From assembly GCA_963691705.1 (NCBI GenBank), contig OY829540.1, forward strand, positions 5,904,001-5,968,000: a stretch of DNA of 64,000 nt, read 5' to 3'. The notes under the pieces were generated by a model. The model searched no databases. It was not told the origin of the DNA and saw only the letters and a list, made by a program, of their open reading frames with translations. The translations under genes and the position numbers were made by a program. Of the stretch, positions 1 through 11,821 are shown in pieces (position 1 is the stretch's first letter; every line of letters starts with the position of its first letter). The stretch comes from Viola odorata. Taxonomy: Eukaryota; Streptophyta; Magnoliopsida; Malpighiales; Violaceae.

Positions 1-1
1 T

Positions 2-796
2 GTTTTCGGCGCAGGCCATGACTTGAGCACAATCCCTCTCCACATTCCTAGCAACGACCCGTGTTTTTCTCCTGACGTTATTAATAGTTTGGAAAAGCTG
101 AAGCGATCAGAGACCATCACTCAAGTACTCCGCTCGTCTTCTGACTCGGGCCATGCTTCCGTTCATTCTTCAGATGGAACTTTCCAGTTGGGATGCACTG
201 ATGACGATGTTAGGCCACTAAAGAATATTAAAGGAGGAAGGAAGAAGGTGAACAGCGGGGGGAAGAAATCGACATGCACAACAAATCATGTAGAAGAAGA
301 ACGGGAACGAAGGGAGAGGCTGAATCGTAGATTCTACGCGCTCCGATCAGTGGTTCCTAAGGTATCGAAAATGGATAAAGCATCTCTGCTTGCTGATACA
401 GTGACTTACATTAAGGAATTGAAGCAGAAAAGCGAGGAATTGGAGACTAAACTACAAGAATACTCTGCAGATTACACGTCGTTTGCAAATAATCAACGAC
501 GGGCCAGTGCTCTGCAGCCAAGTAATTATAATTATTTCTGCAAGAAAGTGAAGGTTGTTGTGGATGTGAAGATTGTAGGATCCGAAGGTCTGATTCGGGT
601 CCAGAGCCCAGATGTGAATTATCCGGCTGCAAGGTTGATGGATGCACTAAGCAAGCTTGAGTTGAAGATCCATCATGGAAGTCTGTCATGTGTTCAGGAT
701 TTGGTGTTTATGGATGTTGTCATCAAGATTCCTAATGCTGGTGTCTTCAGTGAGGAGGTCATGAGAAATGATATCCTTGAAAAGATGCACAATTAA
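2..796 (+). CDS. MYC-type bHLH transcription factor, C-terminal part (5' end outside window)
   Basis: The frame is open from base 2 to the TAA at 794-796, with no convincing start, so the gene enters from the left edge. A basic helix-loop-helix lies at about 281-450. It has the H-E-R contact residues of E-box binders (NHVEEERERR, His at 287-289), the helix motif LNRRFYALR, the loop VPKVSKMDKASLL, and a leucine-rich second helix running into a short coiled coil (KQKSEELETKLQE). The last ~80 residues (about 545-790) form the ACT-like dimerisation fold seen in MYC2/bHLH14-type regulators (VKIVGSEGLIRVQS, NYPAARLMDAL). In that family a JAZ-binding MYC_N domain precedes the bHLH; it would be upstream of the window. 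No intron is visible here, as is usual for this clade. The product is probably a nuclear jasmonate-pathway factor. The family is secure, but whether it is an activator (MYC) or repressor (JAM/bHLH14-like) type cannot be told from the C-terminus. Confidence 0.9.
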   Translation, partial: VFGAGHDLSTIPLHIPSNDPCFSPDVINSLEKLKRSETITQVLRSSSDSGHASVHSSDGTFQLGCTDDDVRPLKNIKGGRKKVNSGGKKSTCTTNHVEEERERRERLNRRFYALRSVVPKVSKMDKASLLADTVTYIKELKQKSEELETKLQEYSADYTSFANNQRRASALQPSNYNYFCKKVKVVVDVKIVGSEGLIRVQSPDVNYPAARLMDALSKLELKIHHGSLSCVQDLVFMDVVIKIPNAGVFSEEVMRNDILEKMHN

Positions 797-1892
797 TTAT
801 TTAATTAATTATGCTCTTGCGATTGCTGCTTAAATAAATACCAAATTATATATATATATATATATATATATTATGTATAATTCATGGATTTGGAGTGACA
901 GCTTTTTAATAATTTGCAATTCATATGATGTAAGTAAGTACTCTAACTAGCAATTCATTTAAGTATTAACTTCAATCACTCCCATTCATTTTAAAGAAAG
1001 GGATCAAGTATTCGATCGAATGAGTTTTACTGGATTACTTTTAGGAAAAAGAAAAAAAAAACACCAACTTCGTGTTTGTACTCAATATCTAGATGTATAC
1101 CCCAGTTTGCAATTTGTTCAATTTGAACTCCATGTTTACCACCTTAATTTTCAAATGACCTTAAGATTTCTTTAACTCTTTCCGATGAGAAAATTAAAAA
1201 AAAAGTGGAAATATTTTTTAAATTAAAAAAATTAGGTGGAAAATATATTTATTTCCTTTCCCCTCATTTTTTTAGTTTATTTATTTTCTATGTTAGCAAA
1301 ATTTAAAGCGGCTTCATAAAGATGTAATTTAAAATTAAAGTGTGGTTTGATAAAATTGATTAACTTAAAGTTTAAATTGAACAAATTACAAATTATAAAA
1401 CCTACCTTTGAATTCTTTTTTAAAAACAGAAAACTATTTATATTTTTGGTCAAACTCAACAAAACATGTTCAATACAATCAGAGACGCACGTAAAATGCA
1501 GGAAAAAAACATAAAAAAATACTTGACCAACTTGATATAGATCCTCCCTTTTCTGTGTCTCATTATATCATTTATCATACATGTCTCTCTTTAGGTACAT
1601 GATGCAGTAGTGCGTCGCTGGCCTTTTCAATTACAAAAAAAAGTGCATCACCAGACAAAAATAATTCTTACAAAATTTTGTTTTTTTCTAAATTGCTGCT
1701 AGGTGTTTTAAATTCATAAATACTCCTTACAAAATAATCATGGAATTGGAATTACAATTTTGTATTTTAGCCATTGTTTTTCGCTAGTAATCCAGAGCTG
1801 CAATCAATTAGTAAAAAGGTTCACCACCTAATTTCTCTGCGTTAATAACCCGAGCAATTAAGGAAGGACGATAAATCAATAAATCAATAAAT
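797..1892. other. AT-rich spacer downstream of the bHLH gene
   Basis: No supported coding region. It starts with the bHLH 3' UTR, then a (TA)n tract at 846-872 and poly-A/T runs. The short open frames here are low-complexity and resemble no family I know. Confidence 0.7.
846..872. repeat. (TA)n microsatellite
   Basis: About 13 TA units directly read in the sequence, shortly after the stop of the bHLH gene. Confidence 0.9.
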
Positions 1893-2067
1893 CAGTGTTA
1901 TCAGAACCGGACCGTCCGGTCTGGTTCAACTGGGTTTTTTTTCCACTTTTCCGGTTCAATTCAGCTATCGGACCGGATATGTATGTGAACCGAGTTCAAC
2001 CGGTCGAACCGGTCAGTTTTTATACAATCTGCGAATCGGATTGAACCAGCTAGTTCAATCCAAACGC

Positions 2068-2177
2068 AAAACGACGCCGTTTTGAAAGGCCTACGGCCCA
2101 TTTCGAGCCAACGAAAATGACGCCGTTTTGAAAGGCCCACGACCCATTTTGTATTCAAATGAAAACGATGTCGTTTT
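2068..2177. repeat. Triplicated ACGACGCCGTTTT-type motif in the hAT 5' region
   Basis: Near-identical words AAACGACGCCGTTTTGAAAG, GACGCCGTTTTGAAAGGCC and AAACGATGTCGTTTTT occur at about 2069, 2118 and 2162, just upstream of the putative transposase first exon. They could be promoter elements or transposase sites. A related palindrome, AAACGACGTCGTTT, occurs at 63606. Confidence 0.5.
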
Positions 2178-2915
2178 TCTCTTGATTTCATTTCTTGATT
2201 TTCTTATGTTCTTTCTTCCTCTTCGACCGCAAGGAAAAACAAAAACCTAGACGCCGACGGAAGCCATCTACTCCGTCCACCATTTCAAACCCCCGCAATC
2301 TACTCCCTCCTCCGTCGCAATCTACTCCCTCCGCCACCACAAACCCCCGCCCTCACCAGGTACAAATTACACTGACCCGTCAATTACTTTTTCATCATTT
2401 GTTTCTCTTCCTCCATTGGTTAGCTTATTAAATATTAATGACTAATTTATGCTTTGTTTTCTTATGTTCTGTTTTGTTAGTATAGATCGCTGCTGGTTAT
2501 TTTATTTATTTTTTCAAAATTTCATGTTTTATCCAGTGGAATGCATGCTACTTTCTGCTTTAATGACTAATATCTGCTTTGTAGAAGTCAAACCTATGCT
2601 ACTAAGTGGAATGCATGCTACTGATGTTTTGAAGTTAAAAAATAAATGAGTTCATAATTGATTTCAAAGTAAATGTACATGCTTTGTCGTTCGGTTAGAC
2701 CAATTTTTTTTAGCTTGTTTTCATGTTTCATTCTCTTTGGATGGAATGGAAAAATAAAAGAAATGAATGTTGTGTTATGTCTTCTGAAATTGACAAAGTT
2801 TAGAGGAAAAATAGATTGTGTTTGCCAAGTAGTTGTGTTTGCCTCTTCTCTATCATTATTGGTGCGCTTTTGGCTTGAAGGAGTGCTTGTTGACAAATTT
2901 CAGGTTTTATCTTAT

Positions 2916-4110
2916 ATGGCTTCAATGCAATCATCCGGGTCTAATTCGGATTCAACTTCTACTCCTTCAATTTCAACTTCAAGTGCTTCTGTAAGAGGAA
3001 AAATAGATATTGCATAAAATTTCTGTGTAGAAGTAGCTGATCCTGTGGGAAGTAAGAGGAAAAAGCTTATTTGTAATTATTGCAATAAAGTGTTTTCTGG
3101 TAGATATCTACCGATTCAAACTGCATTTAGCCAGTATTAGAGGTGATGCGGTGTCTTGTAAAGATGCTCCTGAAGAAGGACACATTTGGATGAATTTGTT
3201 TCAAAGAAAAGGAGAGAACAAGAATTAATTGCAGAATAAAATCCCTTTCTTACACCACAAACAGATGTTCAAGTGCCTTCTAGACCATTGGGTAGTGGTG
3301 GTGGTGTATAAGTGCCTACTATACCATCGGGTAGTAGTGGTGGTGGTGTACAAGTTCAGAGAGGAAGAAAACGTAATAAAACAATTGGAGCTTATTTTGT
3401 CTCAAGAACAGAACCTGGGGATCAACCAACAATTATAAGTGTGATGCAAAGTCAGGAGACTAAAGAAAAATGTGATTTAGTAGTTTCAAAATGGATGATT
3501 GATGCATCCATTCCTTTCAATGCTTTCAATTCAATCTATTTCCAGCATATGATTGATGTCATTACTGGGTATGGTGTTGGTTATAAAGCTCCACATTTTC
3601 ATAGTCTCCGCAGTTTCTTATTGAAGAGAAATGTTGAGGAGGTGCGGAATTATGTTGACGGCTTTCGCGGGTCATGGAAAGAAACTGGATGCACAATAAT
3701 GACTGATGGGTGGACAAATCAATGTAGAAGGACTCTCATCAGCTTCCTGGTTTATTCTCCCAAAGGTACTGTTTTCTAAAATCCGTAAATGCCTCTAATG
3801 CTTCCAAAATTGCTGATATGTATATTAAGTCAAAAGGATGCTTTGAGAGCCATGGCTACATCTAGAGAGTGGGTTGCTTCCTCTTACGCTAAGGAAATCA
3901 AGGGGAAAAAGTTTGAGAATGATGTCTTGGATCCTTATTTTTGGAAGGAATGTGTTGTCATTGTTAAGCTCACTGAACCTCTAGTTTGTGTTTTGCACTT
4001 GTTGATGGTGATGATCGACCAGCAATGCCATACATATACGAGGCTATTCACACGGCTAGAGGCAAGATGTTGAGAAGATTTAAGATGTCCCTATAAATTT
4101 TGAGGACTTT
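2916..4110 (+). pseudogene. hAT transposase, N-terminal and DUF659 part
   Basis: A probable exon starts after a TTTCAG acceptor at 2903, and the first ATG is at 2916 (MASMQSSGSNSDSTSTPS). A non-coding first exon probably ends at CACCAG|GTACAA near 2357. After a TAA at 3015-3017 the reading continues into a BED zinc finger (LICNYCNKVFSG, then LHLASIRGDAVSC) near 3040-3160. A second block at 3312-3779 holds the N-terminal part of DUF659, ending in the signature MTDGWTNQCRRTLISFLVYS. A third block at about 3830-4110 carries the downstream hAT region (AMATSREWVASSYAKEI, LDPYFWKECVVIVKLTEPL). Stops and frameshifts separate the blocks. The hAT C-terminal dimerisation domain that should follow is missing: reading goes straight into the acidic tail found on the far side of the LTR element. 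The product cannot be functional. Confidence 0.75.
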
Positions 4111-4119
4111 CAAGATAAT

Positions 4120-4776
4120 TGATTGCACTCTATTTCATCATATTTTTACTGTTTAATTACTTGTTATTTAGACAATAAAGCTATTGATTTTGTTGTTATT
4201 CCCTTGATTTTGGCAGTTTTGATCAGAGGCGCAACTTTGCAGAAAAGTTGATTTGAGGTGGTTTGGCCAAACTAGTTTGCTAAGGACAGAGATAGCAGTT
4301 TGGCCACAGTCTTGGCCAAGATCACGAAACAGGCTGCAGCTGGAGAATTTTGACAAAAGATAAAGACGCGAGCTAGCAATCACAACAACCAGTGAGATCA
4401 AAGGGATCAGGACGACATTAAAATTAGAATCCTAGATAGGATTTCCCTCTCTTTTAAACATTATCACCCCTTTTTATTTAAAAAATATGGCTATTATCTT
4501 TTTAGATTATTTAGGAGATTGAATTAGAGAAGGACAAGGGAGTTTAGCTTACTTATAGCTGAATTTGTTTTCGCTTGTAGTGGACCCTCTCTCTTCTTCC
4601 ACCATTAAAATAATTTCTCTGCTCCGTAATTCTAAGTTTAGAATTCACGGATTTATTTTCTTTATGCAATACAAGTGTTTTCATTTTACATCCATGAGTA
4701 TGTCTAGCTAAATCACCATTCTTGGTAAGAGCTCGAGGGCTATGTTTCTTATATTTCGTGAGATCTAATTACTCTT
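4120..4776 (+). repeat. Element 1 5' LTR, first segment
   Basis: It aligns with 16352 onward. It is cut by the LINE insertion after TAATTACTCTT (4766-4776), the left copy of the LINE target duplication. It contains the words TTGGCCAA (4263) and CTTGGCCAAG (4311). Confidence 0.85.
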
Positions 4777-5097
4777 TTTTTTTTAATGGGCAGAAGAAAT
4801 ATATTGGCTAAAGCATGGCAACAGAAGAGAAAGAATGTACATGAGGCCAGCATCAGCACCAGGCACAAACCCAGAACTGAAGCTGCCCAGAAACAGAAAG
4901 CACTACAGCCTCACTAAACTAACAACACACACTGACAACCATCACTCCTAGACCTCAACTAGTAATAACATGCCGACGAAACAGCCAAGCAGGGGTCTGC
5001 AGCATGTCAGACATGCTGTAGGGAACGAACCGTCTTGACTCTTCAGCCACCAATGCCACCGCGAGATGATCAAGTTCACTCCCTGCGCTTCCGTAAA

Positions 5098-8000
5098 CTA
5101 TTCTTGTCTAAACACCACCGCGTTTCGAAGGTTCCATAAGGACCAAATCACGGCATAGAATAGAGTTTTCCACATCCTATCAACCTTCTTATCCCAGCTA
5201 GGCAGAAGACTACCCCAGGACCTCTAGAGATCAGCTAGAGTACGCGGCGGACACCAAACCACACCAAGCCAACGCATGAGGAACTCCCACACCCCTCTCG
5301 TTTTCTCGCAGCGAAGGAAAAGGTGGGTGGTATCTTCCGACCAGCCTGAACACATGGGACATTTATTCATATTAGCCGAAATCATGTTACGACGTTGAAG
5401 AAAATCCATGGTGACTATTCTTTCCCTCATCGATAGCCACAGAAAAAATTCAACCCGGTAAGGTACCAAGCCTGTCCAGCAGGACCGGAGTAGAGGCATG
5501 GATTCATTTCTGGTTACTTCCCATTCCTTGTAGCCGGAGTTAACAGAATAGTTCCCCGACTTGTCCAACTCCCAATTAAACGAATCAAGCTGCCCCCCTC
5601 TGCCAGGAATAGGCAGCCCTTCACTCAAGCTGTTCCACTCTTCCATCTCCCATGAAAATAATCCACGACGCTGATAGAGCGTTTTATGTCCTTAATTCTT
5701 CCCTCTTTTATGTGCCTTTTTAGATCATGATGCTACTTATGTTGCTGTGTTTATTCACTTTTTACAGATCTGGGCAAATTAAGAGGAAAATACGAAAAGG
5801 AACATTTTCTATCGCTTTCTGGAGGCATTGGAGCAGCTAGGCCGAGCAGCTGGACGTTCGCGGAAAGCAGCAGTGTCCTAGCGAGAAAAGGAAACTAGCG
5901 CAATAAAGGAAAAATTTCGGATCTGCCCAATTAATGCTCCAGAAGTCCCAATCGCAGTAGAAGTCCTTTGGGGAGTTGAATTCAAATCGGATTAGGAATT
6001 AAATTTGTAATAGTAATATAAATACTTTAGTAATTAGGTTTTGAGGGAGCTTCAACTCTTCTTTTTCTCTCCCGCGAACTTTTGGCGCCACCACTGCCTT
6101 CGGCAACCTTTTGTTCTCTTTTCAACCGGAGCAGTTGCTCCGGCCGGTAATAATCAGGATTTATTTCCTCTCCATCTCTTTTATTTAATTATACAATCTA
6201 GTTATTTATTTGTCTTTATTGTTGATATGAGCGGCTAAGTCTCTCCGTTCTTGGTAAGGGTCGATTGAAGGTTGCAAGGGAAGCCGTGAGGTCAAATTGT
6301 ACTTCATAAACTCTGTGTTGGTATCCTCTTGTTTAATAATTAATTGTCAATTTACCTAGGGTAATTATTAGCTTGATCACCTAATAATAGAACTAGAGTA
6401 ATTACTATCGTCCCTGTTGTTATACCTAACGCGAAGCTGCAGGGTGGAGCAGATAACCATACTGGTCCTGACTGGAAACCTGGTATCCCCCAGTTGGATT
6501 GGACAAGTCGTTAGGGTAGAGCCTCAAGCGTACCGAGTGTCTCGCCCTAGACGCATCTTACCTCTTCTTCATGGGCATCTGAGTGTTGCCTCCATAAGCG
6601 TACCTTGGAGGACGGCGGACTGTCAAGGTTAACCCATAAACGTACCTTGGGATAACTTATATTACGAAGGTAAGCAGGGGACCTAAGCGTACCTGGTCCC
6701 TATAGTGCGTCTATCAGCTCGGGGTAGACGATGCTTGTGCCAATGACCGGCTGACCGTAAATGCAACTGGATTCGGACTCTTACTGAGAACTCTTGTCTC
6801 CATTGATTTCTTATTACTATTATCACCTTCTACTGTTAGTCTTTATTACTTTCGTAGTGAATAATTAGAATAATCAAACAACCATTCAAAACCCCCCTTT
6901 CGGTTATTTGTTGCTTGGATTATTTAGTTTGCCAAATTGAGTTGAGTATTGGTCCCTTAATCCCTGTGTTCGATCCTGTTACCATTATACACAATTTATT
7001 GTGCACATTAACTGCAGGTTTTATTATTATTTTTGTATGTGCTTCGACAACACATCAACGCCAGTCGGATTTCCACACCCATCCCCCTGCCTCCCAACTC
7101 CCAAAGTCCTTTACACGACCCTACTGGTTACGAGATAAGTGGTACAGTCGCGGGTGTAACAACGCCAAAGGTTTCTTCCCTGCCCAAGGATCCCACCAAA
7201 ATCCCGTGCAATTCCCCTCTCCAACTTGCAACGTAACATGATCCGTCCACATCTCAAAAAAATCACTGCCCCGCCCACAAAGACGTAGGATATCTCGCCA
7301 GATAGGGGAGTAGTGTCCCTCTCTCATGCGCCACAAGTCTCCTAGTCTTCTAAGGTCATACTCCTTCCGTATGATCTCGGCCCAACCTTTCTTACTGCCC
7401 TTCAGCAACGCCCAAACCCATTTGAAGAGCAAGGCTACATTGCGGTCACTAATCCTCCCAATTCCCACTCCCCCATACGATACTGATTTCGTCACCTCTT
7501 CCCAATTCACTTTGGCCAGCCCTACTTTATTATCCTTGCCACTCCATAGAAACCGACGCATCACTCCTTCACACTGTTTCACAACCATAGTAGGCATCCT
7601 ATATATGGACATGTTGTACACGGGGATACTCACAAGCGTAGATTTAATCAAACTCACACGACCACCTACCGAGAGTAGATGGCCCTTCCAAGTAGCCAAC
7701 TTCTTACGTAGTTTATGTACTAAGAATTGCCATCCGGAAATCCTCCTCCGATTAAACCCCACCAAGGATCCCAGGTACTTAATTGGGAGAGTTTCGTATT
7801 TGCAACCTGCCCGCGCAGCTAAAAGGCCTCCTATCTGCTCACTAATGTTCACACCCACAAGGGTACTCTTGTGGAAATTCACTCAGAGGCCCGACAGCGC
7901 ATCAAACCATCTCAACGTACCCTTAACTCCCTGAATTTCCTCCTCATTATTGTTAACAAAAATTAGAGTGTCATCGGCAAACTGAATGTGACTCAAATGC

Positions 8001-10021
8001 CAACTAGCTACCGGGTTTCCTATGCCTCTCAGGATCCCCACCTCCTCCGCTCTAACAAATAGACGATGAAGCCCCTCAGCTGCTATATTAAACAAGAACG
8101 GAGACATAGAGCACCCCTGACGCACCCCTCAAACTGATCCGACGGAGATCCATTCACCAGTACCGAGACCTTATTAGTGCTAATGCACTATTGAATCCAC
8201 CCCCTCAACTTTTCTCCAAAACCCATCAACCTCATCACGTCGTCTAGGTATGTCCATTCAATGGAATCATCTGTTTTCTCGAAGTCCAGTTTGAATAGTA
8301 GCCCCTGCTTTTTCGTTCTCTGTAAGTAGTGCACCACCTCATTAGCAGTCATGACACAATCGAGAGTTTGGCACCCTTTAGTGAATCCATATTGGGTCTC
8401 ACTGACCACTGACTTGACAACCTCACTTAGCCGTTTCGCCATGATTTTCGACACAATTTTGTAATAACTACTGACCAAACTAATTGGTCGGAAATCTCTA
8501 AAATGCTTAGCTCCCGTAATCTTAGGAATAAGAGTTAAAAATGAGGAATTCGCACCTGACGGAAACTTCCCCGTTCTGAAAAATTCCTGAATCAGCCTGC
8601 TGTAATCCGCCCCGATAATGTCCCATGCTTTCTGTAAGAATCGGATGGAGAACCCATCCGGCCCCGGGGCCTTCTGACCGTCACATCCCTTGATTGCCTC
8701 CCATATTTCAGCCTGTGTTACCTCCTTTTCTAACCCCTCGATTTCCTCTTCCCGCAATTTGGCAAACCCCAGATCTTGCATCCTTGGCCTATCCCAGCTA
8801 GCTGACTGAAAAAAGGACTCAAAATACTGAGTGGCTGCCCTTTTAATTTCCACTGGAGTAGTGAGAGTAGACTCAGAGGTCACAATGTCACGAATGTTGT
8901 TCCTCTTCGTATTGATTTTAGCCATCCTGTGAAAATAACCTGTATTCCGATCCCCAAGCACGTTCCATTTTAATCTATTTTTCTGTTGCCAAAATCTATC
9001 CACACGCATCTGTTGGTCCCACACCCTGCTTCTGAGGCTATTGTATTCTTCCTGTTCCCCCCTGCGTCAAAGGTCGGACATCAGCTTGGCGTTCTAACGC
9101 CTCATATCTCTCTTGCAGCATACGCAAACTAGTCTCCACATTGCCAAAAACCTGTTTATTCCATACCCGTATTTTCTGCTTCAGGTATTTCATCTTCTGA
9201 GCCACACGAAAATTACCAGGATATTCCATCCCCGCGTCCGTCCACCAGCTCCTAACTAGCTCTTTAAATTCCCTGTCTTCCCACCACACCGCCAAGTCTC
9301 TAAAAGGTTTCGGACCCCAATCCACCGTATCCCTACAAAGGAACAAAGGTGCGTGATCCGATCCATTTCTGTCTAGGGCCTTAAGCTCATAGCTCTGTAT
9401 GCTCGTGAACCATCCCGACTGAACAAACATTCTATCAATCTTACTCCTGCTAAGGGTATTCGACCAAGTGAATCTTCTCCCTGTCAGCGGTATGTCAAAC
9501 AAACCACATCGATCCACCCGCTCCTGAAATGCCACCATACCCCGCGAGAACCCTTCTCCATTCGATCGGTCAGACGGAATAAGCGTTTCATTAAAGTCAC
9601 CCGCAATCAGCACTGGAAGCGATGTAATCTCTATTTTAGTCGCCAACTCCTCCCACAGTTGATCCCAAAGGGCACTAACATTAGGCGCATACACATTCAC
9701 AATAACACATTTCAAACTGTTCTCGACCAGCTCGCCCTCCAACCAGATGAATTTTTGGCCCACCTCAGAATGCTCTAAATGAAAAACCTTGTTGTCCCAC
9801 AGAGACACTAAGCCCCCCGATCTTCCCTCAGCCGGCGTATACGCCCATCGAGAGTCATTATCACCACCTAGCCCATTAATAAGGAACTCATCCACAATCT
9901 CACGCTTGCTCTCTTGAAGTAAACACAACGGCACCTGCTCCCCACTAAACAAACTTTTAATAAATCTCTTTTTCCTCCCCGACATCAGACCCCTACAATT
10001 CCACGAAAGTATTTGTACCAT
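5098..10021 (-). pseudogene. LINE ORF2: endonuclease, reverse transcriptase, zinc finger
   Basis: The start chosen is the ATG at 10021 (MVQILSWNCRGL), the usual ORF2 beginning. An APE-type endonuclease follows at 9038-10021 (SWNCRG, LICLQESK-type segment, GDFNE, and SDHAPL near the end). A six-G run near 9060 causes a frameshift. The RT occupies 8188-9024 (APGPDGFSIRF, FRPISLVSSYYKIVSK, QYGFTKGC) and 7121-8125 (SPFLFNIAAEGL, catalytic HIQFADDTLIF). Stops interrupt it at about 8188, 7880 and 7121. After the solo LTR the frame resumes at 5646 with the zf-RVT domain (KCPMCSGW and THLFLRCE) and runs to a TAG at 5224, then another at 5098. In life the protein would nick target DNA and prime reverse transcription there. 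No RNase H domain was seen. Confidence 0.85.
5672..7052 (+). mobile_element. Solo LTR of an Athila-like retrotransposon inside LINE ORF2
   Basis: It interrupts LINE ORF2 between the RT C-terminal region and zf-RVT. It begins TGATAGAGCG and ends near CTTCGACAACA. It has the layout of element 2's LTR: a TATA-like AATATAAATAC near 6017, a CTTGGTAAGGGTCGATTGAAGG segment, a T/C-rich U5 with ATCCCTGTGTTCGATCCTG, and a GACAACA-type end. No internal region or second LTR is present, as expected after LTR-LTR recombination. I could not find a matching target duplication, so the ends are accurate only to a few bases. Confidence 0.7.
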
Positions 10022-10459
10022 CGGAATAGAAAAAAACACGCACAGAAGGTAAGACCCATCCTAACCTCGGATGTTTCCCAATTCCACCCAAAATCTCTCC
10101 CTATCAAAGATACGAAGAGCATGTTCATTTACCTTGTCAGTGATGGCTAGTAAACGTCCAACCTTCCATGTCTCAGTCTCCACCATTATGGCCTCTCTTA
10201 GCTTATTCATCCTTGCTATTTCGCTGTCCTCTGCGCGACATACCACTACTTTTGAGTTTGCCGTATTGCTGGCTGTTTGTAAACTCCCAGTAGTCTCCAT
10301 GATCCGTTTGGTCTTTTTCTCTTTTTTGCGCATCGTAACTAAAGGGAATTTCCTCAGCCCCTGGTCATAGGAGCCTTGCGATGTCTCATGAGGTATTTCC
10401 TTAACAGAGGTTGCGCTATGCTGAGCCATATCCTCGTGTTCCCTTGCTTCCTCCTCTTC

Positions 10460-11626
10460 TTATCCCTCTTCAATAGAATCCTCCTCCGACTCATCATCTT
10501 CCGATGCCTCTCCGCTCCTCCAATCGAGGTTGGAGATCACCCCCTGCATGGGTTCCTCGTGACAGCTCACAGTGTATATAGTATTATCAACCTTAACCCG
10601 CAATTCACCCTTGACATGCGGCTGATCCGTTGATATAAGAACCCTTGCCACGTCGAGCCTCTTACGAGCTAGGGTATTCTCATCTATCACCACTAGGTTC
10701 CCCCACTTCGCTCCAATCTTCTTGAAAGTCTCACAGCCCCAACACTGTACCGGGATCCCCACATATTGTATCCAACATAGCCTACCCACATTTGACAGCC
10801 CCTCTAACCACGACACCAGCTTGGAAAATAACAGACAATTGCCCTCATTGGTCTTGCTCAATGCTTCCTCCAAGTCAGCCTGGTTTGCGAATTCAATCCA
10901 AACGAGGCCACGACCGAGAACTCTAGGCACGCAGTTCCATCCCATCTCAAGAACCAATTCTCTAATTTCCGGGAGGTCTTCTATTTTCTGTAGAACACCT
11001 ACTAAACTTCGTGACAGCCAGTCTTTATTATCTTCCGGGATCGATAGCCTTACGACCTCTCCATTGCCTCCTTCTTCTATATCAGTCGCTGCATTATTCC
11101 CGAATCGATTGATGAGGGACTTGTCGTTTTCTGCCATAGCCACCTTCCCTTGCCTAAGTGTACTATCTATGTTCAGGTCCAGCCTCTTTCGGGACACTAC
11201 ATCTCTATCTTGCAGATTTGTGTTGCAGTTTCTACTCCCTACTTGACTGCTCTCACCATTATTTCTTCCCCATTCCGATTGTGGCTTCATCTTACGATCA
11301 AAAGGGACAAAACCTGGTCCCATATTCCTATCTTGTCCCAGGTTGGCCCTGATGGCCGACGCCCCAATGAATTGGCGGTCTAGCGCTAATTCCATGTCTA
11401 TCCTATTTTCGACCCATTCGAACCTAACAAACCCAAATCTTTTCCCAAGTCTGTTCCTTCTAAGCGGGATAAACACATCTATAATCTTACCAAATGGCGG
11501 TAACCTCCACCTTTGTGATACCAAATACCGAAGTGCACGTTTATCCACATGCTGCGGTAAGTTTTCCATGTAGTATGAGACAGTCGGCGCAGTCACCATG
11601 ACGGATCCCTTCGAACCAATCGCCAT
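10460..11626 (-). CDS. LINE ORF1, RRM and zinc-knuckle RNA-binding protein
   Basis: The first ATG in a long uninterrupted frame is at 11626 (MAIGSKGSVMVTAPTVSYYM). The N-terminal ~90 residues form an RNA-recognition motif, with RNP2-like YYMENLP and RNP1-like KRFGFVRFEW. A DUF4283-like stretch with a cysteine motif (CWGCETFKKIGAKWGN) follows near 10730, and the C-terminus is acidic (EASEDDESEEDS). Plant L1 ORF1 proteins coat LINE RNA as chaperones; RRM-type ORF1 is known from the BNR group of plant LINEs. The frame is still open over about 389 codons although ORF2 is broken. Judged a transposon gene, not a host gene. Confidence 0.8.
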   Translation of the reverse strand: MAIGSKGSVMVTAPTVSYYMENLPQHVDKRALRYLVSQRWRLPPFGKIIDVFIPLRRNRLGKRFGFVRFEWVENRIDMELALDRQFIGASAIRANLGQDRNMGPGFVPFDRKMKPQSEWGRNNGESSQVGSRNCNTNLQDRDVVSRKRLDLNIDSTLRQGKVAMAENDKSLINRFGNNAATDIEEGGNGEVVRLSIPEDNKDWLSRSLVGVLQKIEDLPEIRELVLEMGWNCVPRVLGRGLVWIEFANQADLEEALSKTNEGNCLLFSKLVSWLEGLSNVGRLCWIQYVGIPVQCWGCETFKKIGAKWGNLVVIDENTLARKRLDVARVLISTDQPHVKGELRVKVDNTIYTVSCHEEPMQGVISNLDWRSGEASEDDESEEDSIEEG

Positions 11627-11821
11627 GCAAGGGAGTCGTAAGGGAGGAGGCAATTTCACCCCGGTCACAGTGGGTGTACCGGTGTTTGGGGGTGCTTCCG
11701 GCAGTAGTGGCTGATCGGAATAGGCTAGGGTTTGGCCCCGCTAAGATCCTATAATTGCGGAGTATTTTCTATTTTCCTTTTAAAGAAAATTAATATAGTA
11801 CATATCCTTAATGTGTTCGTT

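Larger units (their letters stand above)
4777..11821 (-). mobile_element. Full-length L1-type LINE inserted in the 5' LTR of element 1
   Basis: The LINE lies on the minus strand. Its poly-A tail appears as poly-T at 4775-4784 and its 5' end is near 11821. It is flanked by an 11-bp target duplication TAATTACTCTT (4766-4776 and 11822-11832). Removing it restores a continuous LTR that matches the 3' LTR at 17023-17050. It carries ORF1 (10460-11626) and ORF2 (5098-10021, interrupted by a solo LTR). Several stops and frameshifts show that it is dead. The presence of both ORFs and of a 5' leader makes this a full-length insertion rather than the usual 5'-truncated copy. Confidence 0.88.

Noticed and set aside
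5672..7052. An independent host gene in the block that splits LINE ORF2
   Set aside because: Its ends and internal order match those of an LTR, and it holds no domain.
7326..7934. A 202-codon plus-strand open frame
   Set aside because: Antisense shadow of LINE ORF2, whose RT motifs on the minus strand are clear.
10722..11246. A 174-codon plus-strand open frame
   Set aside because: Antisense to LINE ORF1; Ser/Leu-rich and without any motif.
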